From contig JAMYWO010000123.1 of NCBI GenBank assembly GCA_024220525.1, positions 75,646 through 126,377 on the forward strand: a stretch of DNA of 50,732 nt, in the 5' to 3' direction. Both the position numbers and the translations under genes were made by a program. The notes below the pieces were generated by a model that was not told the origin of the DNA, searched no databases, and worked only from the letters and a program-made list of their open reading frames with translations. Shown here piece after piece: positions 1-11,671 of this stretch (its first letter is position 1; each line of letters starts with the position of its first letter). This DNA comes from Cochliopodium minus (Eukaryota > Discosea > Himatismenida > Cochliopodiidae).

Positions 1-65
1 AATAAAAAATAAAAAATAAAAAATAAAAAATAAAAAATAAAAAATAAAAAATAAAAAATAAAAAA
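1..65. repeat. (A6T)n simple repeat at the window edge
   Basis: A near-perfect run of a 7-base unit of six A and one T fills the first 65 bases and decays into A/T-rich DNA up to about 180. On the minus strand it lies just downstream of the donor at 181 of the BROX exon, so it is best read as intron DNA. The same unit, in the same orientation, ends the segment at 36827, which matters for the contig order. Confidence 0.9.
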
Positions 66-181
66 TAAAATAAAAAACATAATAAATAAAAAATGATATT
101 AAAAAAATAAATTAACAAAATAAAATAAATTGAATTAACTGATGAAATAAACAAAATTAAATAATAAAATTTTAATTTTAC

Positions 182-1459
182 GCGTTGGAAATCTCTTTTG
201 AGTTGGTGTCGAATTTGCTGTTAGAATTGCTTTCTTTCAAAATCTCGATGGCCTTTTTTCTGTAGCTCAACCCATAAACCAATAACATCATCACAACCTA
301 AAAAAAAAATTAAAAATAAAAATAAAAGAAAAAATAAAAAAATAAATAATGAAAAAATTGAGAAAAGAAAAATAAAAGAATAAAAATAATAAAAATAATA
401 AAATAAAAATTTGTAAATGAAAAAAAATGACATAGCACCCGAAAAATTCTTAAATTGGGATCAAAACTCATATTATAGATTCTGTATATGTGATTTTGTA
501 TATATGTCAAGGATTTTTTGATCCAGAGGTTCATAAGAATTGGATTATTAATATGAATATAAAGTTATTCTGTATTTTTTAATTTTATAATTTATTTTTT
601 ATTCTGACTTCTTTTAAAAGTTAATATTTGCCGGGTGCTGTGAAAATAAAATAAAAAAATAAAAATAAAAATAAAAATACAAATGAAAAAATAGAATGGA
701 AAAAAATTAATAAAAATAAAAAATAAATAAAAAATAAAATAAAAAATAAAATAAAAAAATAAAAAATAAAAAATGGAATTAAGAAATAAAAATGAATGTT
801 TTTTTTACTTCAAAATAAAAATTCTTAATTAATCTTTTTTTATCTTCTCCAGTTGTTCCGATACACGTGGACCAAGAGAAATCAAAGTTTCCATACTTGG
901 AGTACTCAGTTGGAAGTTTTTCGAAGGCATCTATCACTGAGAAAAGGGATGGCAAATAGTTTTGGATGTGCTTCACAAAAATAGGAAGATAAGTTTAACG
1001 AAATATATATAATTAAATTTTATATAATTTTCAGAGAAATTTTTTTGAGCTGATAATTTTTTTATTTTTTTATAAGAAATTCATAAAATTGAAAAGATAT
1101 ATTATGGATAAGATAGGAATATAATTACAATATTTGATCTATATATTTAAATAATCATGTTTCTCCTTTCATATTTTGGAATAAAATTTTTTTTTTTTTA
1201 CATTTATTGCCAATTCTGCTCCACAATTTTCTATTGACATCAGCACATTGTTTCTTTGTGTTGTCATTTCTTGTAATTTCTTCAAAGATACCTCTAAAGT
1301 TTTAAAAAAAAAGAAAGAAAACAAAATTTTAACAGAAGGGTGATTCATTGTTTCTATACCTTCCAATGGCAATCTCAAATCTCCAAATTTAATGGGTGTT
1401 GCTTTTGGCAAAGGAATTGAAAGAATTATCATTGGTGGTATAAAATCATTGTCTTCCAT
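182..1459 (-). CDS. BROX: BROX-like Bro1-domain protein, 5' half (exons 1-4)
   Basis: N-terminal half of a Bro1-domain protein, the family that binds ESCRT-III tails on endosomes and the nuclear envelope. Exons read on the minus strand are 1459-1360, 1293-1202, 970-809 and 297-182, with consistent phases (1, 0, 0, 2). The protein starts MEDNDFIPPMIILSIPLPKA, like the opening strand of Bro1 domains. It continues through a conserved stretch (YLPSLFSVIDAFEKLP, then FDFSW) and a helix with VVMMLLVYGLSYRKKA that corresponds to the FNVALWYTK helix of human BROX. It then stops at a GTAAAA donor in phase 2. No downstream exon exists between 1 and 181. The continuation is found at 36645-35464. Joined, the eight exons give 387 residues, near the roughly 411 of human BROX. 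The family call is strong for the joined protein and moderate for this half alone. Confidence 0.72.
431..642. mobile_element. MITE-like element with terminal inverted repeats in a BROX intron
   Basis: Inside the 298-808 intron lies a 212-base stretch of ordinary complexity bounded by inverted ends: CATAGCACCCG at 431-441 and CGGGTGCTGTG at 632-642. These are reverse complements with one mismatch. The flanks are simple A/T-rich intron DNA. No clear target-site duplication is visible and there is no coding capacity, so a small non-autonomous DNA transposon is an inference. Confidence 0.35.
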
Positions 1460-1883
1460 TTTGTAGTATTAAGTATTATAATTGAATGGGATTTGTGATA
1501 AAACTATTATATTTCGAATTGAAAACCAAATTTTTTTTTTATATTTTGATAGTTTAAAACATAATAAAGATGGCATAGAAAAGTTGTATGGGATTCAAAT
1601 ATGACAACATTTCATCAAATTTTATACTCATCCTTTCAAAATTTCATTCCTTTTCAGATTATAATTTGGTGAAAAAGAAAATTCCAAAGAATATTTATTC
1701 ACTTTCATAAATTGAATTGGAAACGATAAATATTGAAAATATATCGACATCTTAATATAAAATAGAATCATTTTTTTTAAATTTTTTAATTTAAAATATA
1801 AATAAACAATAAAATAAAAATTTCTTTTTTTTCTCCTTTGTTGTATCAAACTCTTTTCAAAAAAAAAAAAGAGGAAAGAACAA
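1460..1883. other. Intergenic, no gene seen
   Basis: AT-rich spacer between the BROX start and the Rogdi/Rav2 stop, both on the minus strand. It presumably holds the BROX promoter and the Rogdi 3' end. The only long open frame (1628-1849, minus) has low-complexity composition and no family resemblance. Confidence 0.6.
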
Positions 1884-3470
1884 TCATTTAAACAAGATTA
1901 TTTTGGAGTTCAAGTCTGACAACAAACTGTAAGAACATTCTATCAACTGGCAAGCGTCGATAAGTTTTGAGACTTCATTTTGAGTTGTTACAACCTCCAC
2001 TACTTCAAAAAGAAATCCATTTGCTTCACTAAAAAATAAAAAAAAAATAAAAACAAAATAAAAATAAAAAATAAAAAATAAAATATTAAAAAATAAAATT
2101 TAAAAAATGAAAATAAAATAAAAAATAAAAAATAAAAAATAAAAAAAAAAATAAAATTTATCTTTTTAATTTTTTTTTCTTACATTACGTCTCCTATATT
2201 TATAATTCCGTTTATGGGAGATATTTCCCTTTGTTCTTGGATTATTCTGAGGAGATAGCCGTTGATGATCAAATTTTTGTTACAAATACTTCAAAAAAAA
2301 AAAGTAAGAAATGAAAGAATGAATATTAATAATGAATTAAAAAAAATATTAAAAAAATACCAAAAAAAAATAAATAAACAAAATAAAAATAAATAATAAA
2401 ATAAACAAAATAAAAATTACCTAAATTCAACTATTGTATCCTTAGGGACAGGAGGAGTAAATACATCAAGATTACTAAACGAGAATTTGGCGGGAAAATT
2501 CTTTTTGGAAGGCAAAATGAGCTCGTCATCGGCTTTACGGAGAAGTTGGAGTATGTTGTAAAGAGTGGAAGAAGCAAACTCTACGTTTTGTGATTCTCCA
2601 AGTTTTTCAATGAGTGATTTTGCTGAATTAACAAAGTTATGTGCGTTTTGAATCTATTTTAAATTTTATTAAATTTTTTATTTATTTTATTTATTTTATT
2701 TATTTTATTTTATTTTTTTTATTTTTTTATTTTATTTACTTGTTCCAATCTCCATGGCCTTGTTTTCTTGATGTTAGTTACGAATTGGGGTTTCTTAGAT
2801 TTAGGGAATTGTATTTTTACAGTGGCTTCTTTTATATTCCAACCTATGAGCTCTACTTCAGCATCAACACTAAAAACAACAAAAATAAAAAAAAAAATAG
2901 AAAACAAGAAATTATAAAATTAATAAATAAAAAATAAATAATAAAAAATAAAAATAATAAAAAAAATAATAAAAAAAATAATAAAAAAAATAAAAAACAA
3001 GAAAAATTAAATAGAAGAAAAAATAAAAACTAAATAATAAAATAAAGATAAAAATAAATAATAAAAATAATAAAAATTGTTTAAAACATTATTCAAAAAC
3101 AAAAAGAAAGTAAATTAAAATAAAAAAGAAAATAACCAGATGAAAATAATAATAAAAAAAAAGATATAAAAACTAAAGAGAATATTTTTTTTTTTTACTC
3201 AGATGTTCTAAAAGTAATGACCCTAGATAAGTTTACATTGGAAGTAATTTTCCTTTCAACAGGATCCCTCTTCTGAGTTTCTTCCTCCTTCTCTTTTTTC
3301 TTTATTTCGTCGTCTATTTTTTTCTGTTTCATTTGTTGGGTAAACCCCACTTTGGACTGCTGCAGAATGAGATCTAGTTTAGACATGGTTGGTTTGGGCA
3401 TGAGGGAAGGGCTGGATGTTTCAGAATTTGATGGTGTTGTTTCTCTTTCTTTTGGTTTTTCTAAGCACAT
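1884..3470 (-). CDS. ROGDI: Rogdi / Rav2 homologue (RAVE / V-ATPase assembly)
   Basis: Five minus-strand exons (3470-3199, 2869-2740, 2653-2421, 2288-2184, 2028-1884) join in phase to 294 residues, the size of human ROGDI. The core follows the family closely. A beta segment VKIQFPK is followed by PWRLEQIQNAHNFV, matching QWKLQQIQDARNHV of human ROGDI. Next come a helix ending LRKADDELILP, the PPVPKDTIVEFS strand, and a C-terminal helix LIDACQLIECSYSLLSDLNSKI. The first about 80 residues are charged and low in complexity (DDEIKKKEKEEE), unlike the animal N-terminus. Rogdi proteins are the counterpart of yeast Rav2, which with Rav1 and Skp1 re-attaches V1 to V0 of the vacuolar ATPase. The start at 3470 is the last in-frame ATG before the charged region; a start further upstream is possible. 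Confidence 0.82.
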
Positions 3471-4354
3471 TGAACATAACTTTTTTAATAAAAATAAAAA
3501 CAAAATAAAAACAAACAAAAAAAAACTATATATTAAATAAAAAAAAAAATTAAGATCAAATTAAAACATCATTTTGCTTAAATTCAATTCAATTTTAATG
3601 AAATGAATATTTTAATTACACAAACTCTTATAATTAAGTTGCTTTAAAATAGTCAATCTCAATATCATTAAATTTATCTTTAGAAAAATAATTTCGTTAA
3701 GAAAATGTCATTATCTTGAAATAATGATTTGATTAAAGAAATAAGTCTTCTATTTTTAAAATATGATTGACAAAAAAAAAATTATTAAGAAGATATCCCT
3801 TCATTTTAATAGAAATTTCTATGAAAATATACTTTTTGATTTTAAAAGAGTGATAATTCAATACATAGTCTTTGTAAATTCGATTTTAAATCTCAATTTC
3901 AATGCAAATCCATAAATAATAAATTTTATCAATCCAAATATGATTATTAAAATATGATTCAGAAAAATGAATTTACACGCAGATTATTCAACACAATTTT
4001 CTGTATATAAGGTATTTCATTGCTCAATAACCATTCTTTTTCTCTATTCTAAAATGGTTTAAAAAAAATAAAGAAAAGATGTAAACTTTAAGAAAATGAT
4101 AAGATTTGAATAAAATGATGGACCATATTCTCTTCCTCTTCATGTATAATTTGTGTTTCATTTTCCTTTTCATCATTTAACTGCATTTTTTTTTTTATTT
4201 CAAATAAATGGAAATAAAAAGAAAAGTAATGAGAATAAATTGGCAATACAATGAAAATCTCGAATGCTCAAACAAATGGATTGTTTAAATTTCCTTTTAA
4301 AAAATCAATTAACTTTTTATAAAAAAAAATTGAAGATATAGTTTTTTTCATTGA
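3471..4354. other. Divergent intergenic region, no gene seen
   Basis: About 880 bases separate the starts of the Rogdi gene (minus) and the F-box gene (plus). The DNA is AT-rich but less repetitive than introns, with A/T runs near each start. No open frame of note, RNA gene or recognisable motif was found, so it presumably carries two promoters. Confidence 0.6.
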
Positions 4355-6016
4355 ATGGAAAATGATGAGGAGGAATCCATGATGATATTTGATCTATCAA
4401 TAGCAATCTTTCAATATCTTGATAGTATATATTCCAAATGAACTTATTTTAACGAATATAAACCAATATACGATCAAATATAGTTTTGGATTACTTCAAT
4501 GTATGTTTGGTATGTAAAGAATGGTCGAATGTATGGGTATTAAGAAAACATCTCTTGTGGAAGTTTGGAAAAAACCATGAAGAAAGGAAATTGATGTTCA
4601 TTATAAAAAAATGCACAAAGCTAAAATCTTTGACAATCAAAGGAACATCTGATAAAGAAATGGGATCAATGCTTCTATTCAGAACAATTGTTAAATTCTT
4701 TTTCTTTTATTTAATTTTTTTTTTGAACACAAATTGATAATGCTTTGTAGACCGAAAACTGTCCCTATATAAAAAAGATTAATTTGATGGGATGTAAGTT
4801 TTTTTATTTAGTTCAATTTTTATTTCCTTTTTTATCGCAATACAATTTTTGTTAGGTGCGAAATTCTCAAATCAAATGTTAAAAACTTTGTCTGAGAAAT
4901 GCAAAATGCTCAAAAAATTGGCCTTTTCAGGAAGGAGAATCACAGATGAGGGAATCAACAGTTTCGTGGAAAACAAAGCGAATCAAATCACGAGTTTAAA
5001 GTTGAAAGGGACCTACAAAATATCCAAAAAAGGGTTCAAACTCCTCTCAGAAAATAGCAGGAACCTAAAAGATCTATGGCTCAATAGTTTGGATGAAAAA
5101 AGCTCAGATATGTTATCTTCAAAAACGATCATCTCTAATTTAAGAAAATTAAAGCTGGTGAACTCTAATAGTCTTATCAATGATTCTTTCTTTGAGTCTT
5201 TGTCTCATGCTAAAAAATTGATTCATTTGGATTTGAAGGGTACTACTGGGTGGGCTCTTCCTTCCTTTTCCAAGTTATCCAGTTTGCATAATTTGACTTA
5301 TCTTATTTTGCAAAAGTGTGTTCATTTGACCGATTCTGCGTTGATACCTATCATAGAATCAAACTTGTCTTTAAAAAGATTAAACATAATGAATTGTAAA
5401 TTGTTTATTATTTTGAATATATTTTTAATAAAAAATTATTTCAGGTCCCCTTTTGACAGACGAAATTATTTACTGTATCGGAACCAATCTGACCAACACC
5501 ATAGAAACTCTTGATGTAAAATACAACCCTAATTTCTCGGCAAAGTACATGGAGTGTCTTGCCGAATGTACCCGGCTCAACATTGTTAACATGGAAAACT
5601 GCCACTCTATCGATGACAACGCCATATCCCTCCTTCTATCTAAAAACAGCAAAATAAAGACCCTTTTAAACTTGTCTTGTTCAAAAATAACTGACAAGTC
5701 TCTTTTTTTAATTGCAGAAAAATGTCCGAACTTAAACATGATTTATTTAGATAACCTAAGAGACATTACTAAAGATGGTCTCTTTTCTCTTCTTAAACAA
5801 TGTAGGTTTTTGGTGATTGCTAACCTTTGTTCTTTGCCCAGTGACTTTGACGATTCCTTTTTGGATGTCGATCGTTTTAAACACCTCGTTTACTTGAAGA
5901 AGATCGAGTTTTCAAACAATATCTTTGACTCAAACACTTTGAATGAATTTTATGTTCAGATCAAAAAGCATCTTCCTTCTATATTCATCAACAATCATCT
6001 TTTGTTTAAAAAATAA
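4355..6016 (+). CDS. F-box / leucine-rich-repeat protein (FBXL/Grr1 type)
   Basis: Five exons (4355-4424, 4484-4689, 4751-4793, 4856-5395, 5445-6016) join in phase to 476 residues. The N-terminus has a short F-box (IFQYLDILDYFNVCLVCKEW, the last part being the usual LVCKxW motif), so it should bind Skp1 in an SCF ubiquitin ligase. The rest is a run of about 12 cysteine-containing or RNI-like leucine-rich repeats of about 26 residues, with signatures such as LTDSALIPII, LTDEIIYCI and ITDKSLFLIAEKCPNL. These repeats form the substrate-binding horseshoe in FBXL proteins. The repeats are divergent and I cannot assign an orthologue. Two of the introns (4690-4750, 4794-4855) are only about 60 bases. 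Confidence 0.85.
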
Positions 6017-6190
6017 AAATTATTTATAAATTCATAATCTCTTTCCATTATCAAACAAACTAGGATATCCTGAAAATAAAGATGGAAAATATTCATATTT
6101 GATTTTCCAAATATCAAAAAATTCTTTATAAAAAAAAATATTAAAAAATAGAAACCTTTATTTATTGGATATAAATCTTTGATTTGCAAT

Positions 6191-8351
6191 ATGGATAATG
6201 AAAAGAATAAGATATCAACAAATATACTAAATACAGAGTATGAATCTTATTTGGAGAAAGCCAAAAGTGGAGATTTGCCTTCTATGATCTATCTTTGCCG
6301 AACTTTATCGAGTGGATTTGGAGTAAAAAGGGGTAATTATTCATCAAAAAATATATTCTGTTATTATAAAATGCGGGAAAAAATATCATCAATAAAAATA
6401 TTTTCAAACTTCTTCATGATATGTATATCAATTTGTATTCATTTATAAAAACAATGTTGGTCAATATTATTAATAATTCACTTTATAACGACAAATTTTA
6501 TTTAATATATTCCAAATAAAAAGACAAAGAGTTAGCTGTATATTGGATCGAAACTTACAAAAAAAAAATAAGTAAAAAAAGCAACGAACAGTCAATAGCG
6601 AATGGAATCTGCTTCTATTACGGTTACGGAGTCGAAAAAGATGTCAACGAAAGTTTCGAGTGTTTTGAACGCGCTTGTAAAAAATATGTCAAAAAAAATG
6701 TAGAAAAATTTACAATTGACATTGCAATTTGCTTTTTGTTCCAAGGAATCATTCTTCACAAAATCTTGGAATATGAGGTAAAAAATTGTTTGAATAAAAT
6801 AAAAAAAAATGTTTAAAATGTATCAAATAAAATAAAAACTCAACTTTTAAATCATAAAATTTTTCAAGATAACTTTTATAAAATAATAAATAAAAATAAT
6901 AAAATAATAAAAAAAATAAAAAAATTATTTAAGAATAAAAATCAAAAAAATCAAAAAAAATCAAAAAAAAAAAAAATTTTTTTTCTATAGATAGAAAATG
7001 CAAGACTATATTACGAAAGGGCACTTAACAACGGAGTTAATGAAGCTTACAAATTTTTAGCGGAGATTTTCGAATGGGAAGACTCCATCAAATTAAGTAT
7101 TGAGTACTACAACAAAGCTATTGAGTATGGAGATTTGGATAGCGAATTTAAACTGGCTTGTGTTTATCAAGATCACGAAAAAGTTGCTGATCCACAAAAA
7201 GCTCTCAAAATGTTTTTAAAATTACACGAGTCTGGTAAAATTAAAAAAAAAAGAAAAAAAATTTAAAACAAATATTAATTTTTTTTGAATTATTTTCTTC
7301 AATTTAATTCATTTTTAATTTTTTTAATTATTCAATTTACCATCCCAGTTATTTTTTTATTTTTTTTTTTTATATTTATAGGCGATACTGCTTCTACAAA
7401 CAATATAGCATTGATGTACGAAACTGGAAGAGTAACTTTTTTTTGAAAATAATAAAAAAACAAAAAAAAATAAAAAAACTTTGAAAAAAAATAATAAAAT
7501 AATAAAATAAAAAATAAATTAAAAAAATTTCCAAAAAAGGGATTTGAAAAACCAGATATGAAGATGGCAATAGATTATTACTTACAATCTGCTAAAAAAG
7601 GTAATAAGGATGCCATTTTCAATATTAGTAGGCTTTACTTTGGTGGAATAGATTTCAGTCTTTACCAAAAATTTGATTCAGGTACAAAATAAAATAAAAA
7701 AAAAAATTAATGTTAAAAAATAAAAAAGTTAAAAAATATAATAAAAATAAAAAATCAAAAATTAAAATTAAAAATTAAAAACATATTCTTGTTAGCTTTT
7801 GGATATGTCTCAATTGCAATTAAACAAGATCCCACGTGTAAACAAAAATTTTTTGAAATGGTAAAGACAAAATCTCAAAATAAATAAAATAAATTAAAAC
7901 AAAATAAAACAAAATAAATAAATAAATAAAGATAAAAATAAAAATAAAAAATAAAAAATAAAAATAAAAAAAAAATAAAAAATAAAAAATAAAATAAAAA
8001 AAAAAATAATAAAACTTTTTTTTTTCCAATTCTTAGATGAACTCCAAAGAATTATTTTGGCATCCTTCTCTTCACGTTTATGTGATGGAACTGATCCAAA
8101 AATACGAGACCGCTCATAGCCTCATCTCCAAAAAAAGAAAGATAACGTACTCATTCATGTCTCAGCTCCTCATGATATTGTTTTGTTCAAAATACAGAAA
8201 GAGCAGCTCGCAAAGAAACTTTTCTATCACTTTTATTAAGGGAATCTCCTTGAATGTCATCAAGTTTTTGGCTAATCTTTGGATCGATTATTATTTTCAA
8301 ATTCTTGAGAATTACAAGAAGGAGGGTTGGTTGTTTCCAGATGATGATTAA
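6191..8351 (+). CDS. Sel1-like repeat protein
   Basis: Seven exons (6191-6332, 6524-6777, 6991-7234, 7382-7431, 7540-7681, 7796-7860, 8037-8351) join in phase to 403 residues. Sel1/TPR-like repeats are visible: SMIYLCRTLSSGFGVKRD, GICFYYGYGVEKDVNESFEC, ARLYYERALNNGVNEAYKFL, AIDYYLQSAKKGNKDAIFNI. Such helical repeat proteins are adaptors; Hrd3/SEL1L in ER-associated degradation is one example, but many have no known role. No signal peptide or membrane segment is present, so a cytosolic adaptor is more likely than an Hrd3 orthologue. The last exon (about 104 residues) has no recognisable repeat and is basic. The gene follows the F-box gene on the same strand after a spacer of about 175 bases. 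Confidence 0.75.
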
Positions 8352-8587
8352 ATATTTAACTTTTTCGTTAACAATAAAAAATTTCAACTCGACTTTTTAT
8401 TTTTTTATTTTTGATCATATCTTTATTTAATTTTATTTGAATTAATCAAAGTTTATTGAAAAAGTCTATAGAAGAAAAGTTTTGCTTTATTTTTGAAAAC
8501 AAATAAAAAATTTAAAAGAATATTATTTATCTTTCTTTTTTTTAAAATATAAAATAAAAATATAAAATAAAAATAAAAATAAAAAAA

Positions 8588-9840
8588 ATGAAGCAAATAT
8601 TCAACAAAAAAAAATTCTTTTTGAGAACCACTTCACCATTTAAAATCAACCTTATAAGCCACATTATCCTTTTTCAAAAGGTTCCTGCATCTAAATATCT
8701 CCAGCTAATCCCTTCCCAACAAATATATAATCAACATATCAAGATAAGCCAATATTGCACAAATGCAAATGATGCTCCTATTGAAGAAATTGATAAAGAT
8801 ATTGTCAAAAATGCCTTGGAATTAAAGATTGAGAGTGAATTAAAAGATGCTATGAGAAAGAAAGAAAAAGAGAAGAGAATGATCTTGCGTGATATTTTAT
8901 CCAAGGTATATATCTCTTTTATGAATCAGAATACTGTGAATAATCAATTTTATATTCAATTGATGAATATTCAACGAAAATAATAAAATTCAAAAAAATA
9001 TTGAATGATAATGATATAACTACTTATTTGCAAACTATCCATTGAATATTTTATTTTATCATTTCCCATCAATTAAATTTATTTATATTTATTTTATTTC
9101 AACAAAACCAAAAAATTATTTAATGAACTCCAAAACACCTATTTCACTTTTTTTTAACTTTCTTCAAAGTTTTTAATTAATTTTTGTTTTAATTTTAGTT
9201 TGTTTTTTCTTCAAAATTTCTAATTTTTAAAATTTTTCTTTTCATTTGTTTCAATTTAATTTAAATTTTTTATTTTTTTTTTTATTTTTTTTTTAAATAT
9301 CAGATCCATTACTCCAGAATAGCAAAAGAAAAAGTGGATGAAAAAGGAATAACTAAAATTTTGTTGGATATGAAAGAAGAGTGCGTTGACTCCATCACAG
9401 AGTACCTCCAGTACGATAAAACAGACGTCATAGAAAAACTCCACAGAGAAATCGAAATCATTGTTGCGTTCTTACCTCCTCAACTTAGTGAGTAAAAAAA
9501 ACTCCAAAAAATAATAAAAAATAAATAAAAAATAAATGTTAAAAAAACAAAAATTGAATTCAAAAAAAAAATAAAAAATAAAAATAAAACAAATAAATAT
9601 AATTTTAATTTTTAAAAAAGAGAAGAATTAGTTGAAGAAGTTAAAAAAACTATTGTCGAAGTAGATGCCAAAACTGTTAAAGACTCTGGTGAGAAAATTT
9701 ATTGAATAATTTGTTATTATTTTTTAATATTTATTTTATTAGGCAAAGTAATGAAGTTGATTCTTGCGAAATGTGAAGGAAGAGCACATCCAAAGAAAAT
9801 AGGAAATCTTGTCAAAAGCTTGTTGGATCAAAAAAAATAA
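8588..9840 (+). CDS. AIM41: GatB/YqeY-domain protein, probably mitochondrial (Aim41-like)
   Basis: Four exons (8588-8905, 9304-9491, 9621-9688, 9743-9840) join in phase to 223 residues. The first about 60 residues are basic and free of acidic residues (MKQIFNKKKFFLRTTSPFKI), as expected of a mitochondrial presequence. The rest follows the YqeY/Aim41 family: LKDAMRKKEKEKRMILRDIL, then a long helix, then IEIIVAFLPPQLSEEEL, which is the family hallmark, and a C-terminal tail resembling the GatB tRNA-binding helical domain (GKVMKLILAKCEGRAHPKKI). The biochemical role of YqeY/Aim41 is not settled. By similarity to the tail of the GatB amidotransferase subunit a tRNA-linked function is often proposed. 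Confidence 0.85.
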
Positions 9841-10030
9841 ATAGAAAAAAAATAATAAAAATTACAAGAAAATTAAAATAAATAAAACAAAAAAAAAATA
9901 ATTAGTTATATTCCATGATAAGCTTTTATTGTTCTGTTTTCTTAACAATATTTATACAAAATTTTAATTTTTTTTTTGTTTCTTCAAATAAGCAAACTTT
10001 AAAAAAGAAAATTTAAAAAAAAAAACAGAA

Positions 10031-10790
10031 TTAATCCAAGTCCAGGCTCTTTTTAACAGTTTGCAAAACAACTTCTTTGAACCTTTCTTTGTCTGTTCTC
10101 CACATTTTAGCAGAATCAATATTGGCCGGAGATTCATCCTTTAAAAAAAAAAAAAAAAAAAAATTTCACAATGAAAATACAACAATAATATCGATAAATC
10201 AATTTAAGAGGATATACGTGTCAAATTATTTTATTAATTAATTTGATTATTTAATAATTTTTCTTTTTGATTTATATTAAATTGAATATTACATTTGGTT
10301 CTGCCAATATGCTTATCACTGACAATAATATCTTTTCTATCGATTGCACTGGAGACCATCTTTCGCTGCTCAATTCATATTGATTTGGATCTTCGCCAGG
10401 TGCATGTAATATGGATATACAAACTGTTCCATCTTTAAATACTTTTTTATAATGTTCATATGAGTAATAAAATATAAAATATTTTTCATATTTTTACTAT
10501 TTGGATGCCACATTTCTGATTTGAATTTCATCTTTGGTGGGTTCAATGGATAATCTGATGGAAAAGAGATATTTGCTATGAAAACTCCATTTTCATACAA
10601 TGTTCCCACTGGTCCTGATATCACTGCTTCCCATTCAAATAAATTATCTTCATTTATAGGTCCTGCTGAGATTCCTTCACATGGTTTCAATAATAATTCT
10701 TTTATGAAAGGAAATATTAAATATATACTCCTTTTTCAAGAATATATTACCTTTATATTCTTTTAATAATCTTCTATATGCATTTGACAT
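10031..10790 (-). CDS. UBC7: Ubiquitin-conjugating enzyme E2, Ubc7/UBE2G2 type
   Basis: Four exons (10790-10751, 10698-10498, 10441-10293, 10138-10031) give 165 residues, the exact length of human UBE2G2. The E2 fold is complete: [20 protein letters not shown] at the start, the PPKMKF strand, [20 protein letters not shown] with the catalytic Cys, and then the acidic insert [16 protein letters not shown] that marks the Ubc7/UBE2G class. The C-terminal helices ([14 protein letters not shown]) match UBE2G2 closely. Ubc7 supplies ubiquitin to ER-associated degradation ligases such as Hrd1 and gp78. The gene is convergent with the Aim41 gene, with 190 bases between stops. Confidence 0.95.
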
Positions 10791-11356
10791 GTGTACACTA
10801 ATTCAATTTTTATTTTATTTCGCTTAATAAATAAATATTTGCCATGTATATCTTTATACTCAAAAATGATTTGCATTTTACTTTTGAATAAGATCGTTTC
10901 ATTGATTTAAAGAATATTTTCATTCAAATTTATTAAAATATAAAAAAAAAAATCGCTCTTTGTATAAATATTAAGAAAATTTATTTTGAAAAAATGATGA
11001 AAATTTAACATTAACAGGATCGATAGATTTGATAATTAATGATACAACAATGTTTCTGATTCAAAATATTTTTTTTATATTATTTTTCCCAAAAAAATTA
11101 TAAAGTTAATAATTTTTTTCCTCTTTTCGAAAATAAAAAGAACAATAAACCTTAAAAATGGTTTCATTTATCTTATTATCTATGAAAAGTTATTGTATAC
11201 CTTTATCTCACAAAATTTTTACTGAATAAAGAAAGAATTCATAATAAAGTAAGTCTGAATAATTTATACATAAATAATTAGAATAAATTTGGAGAACAAA
11301 CTTGAATAAAAAAGATGTTTTTGTATACAAATGAAAATTTTAATAAATAAATCCCT
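10791..11356. other. Intergenic, no gene seen
   Basis: AT-rich spacer upstream of the Ubc7 gene and downstream of the tail-anchored protein gene, both minus strand. No convincing open frame, RNA gene or repeat was found. Confidence 0.6.
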
Positions 11357-11671
11357 TCAAAATTCATAAAAGTCTCTATTGAAAATAAATATAAGCAACA
11401 TTATCACGATCAATACAACCCATCCTATAACAGAAATTCTGAAAAGCAATATTGGTGTGGTGGGATATTTCTCGCTATTTTGTATCTGTTTTTGCAAATT
11501 TAAAAGTTTTTCTATTTGTTTATCAATATCTATATCATCACCCTCATTCTCTTCAATTATTTCTTTCCTCTCTTCTATCTTCTCAATTTTTATAATTTCT
11601 TTCTTATCTTTGACATTCTTTCTCTTAGTGTGATTAAGTACAACTTCATCTTCTAACATTCCATCTTCCAT
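11357..11671 (-). CDS. Small tail-anchored membrane protein, unknown
   Basis: An intronless 104-residue frame. The N-terminal 75 residues are highly charged and probably helical or coiled (KDKKEIIKIEKIEERKEIIE, then a Leu/Gln heptad-like stretch around KQIEKLLNLQKQI). A single hydrophobic segment follows (ISVIGWVVLIVIMLLIFIF), with only seven residues after it. This layout is that of a tail-anchored protein inserted post-translationally into the ER or mitochondrial outer membrane with its bulk in the cytosol. Some SNAREs and fission adaptors look like this, but the coil is too short and undistinctive to assign. No homologue is recognised. Confidence 0.6.
   Translation of the reverse strand: MEDGMLEDEVVLNHTKRKNVKDKKEIIKIEKIEERKEIIEENEGDDIDIDKQIEKLLNLQKQIQNSEKYPTTPILLFRISVIGWVVLIVIMLLIFIFNRDFYEF

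Noticed and set aside
310-534. Frame giving MNLWIKKSLTYIQ as a possible BROX exon
   Set aside because: Exons 3 (ending 809) and 4 (starting 297) join directly in phase and in Bro1 order, and this stretch falls inside the element with inverted ends.
1628-1849. 73-codon frame between BROX and Rogdi
   Set aside because: Aromatic/Lys-rich low complexity with no splice partners or family resemblance.
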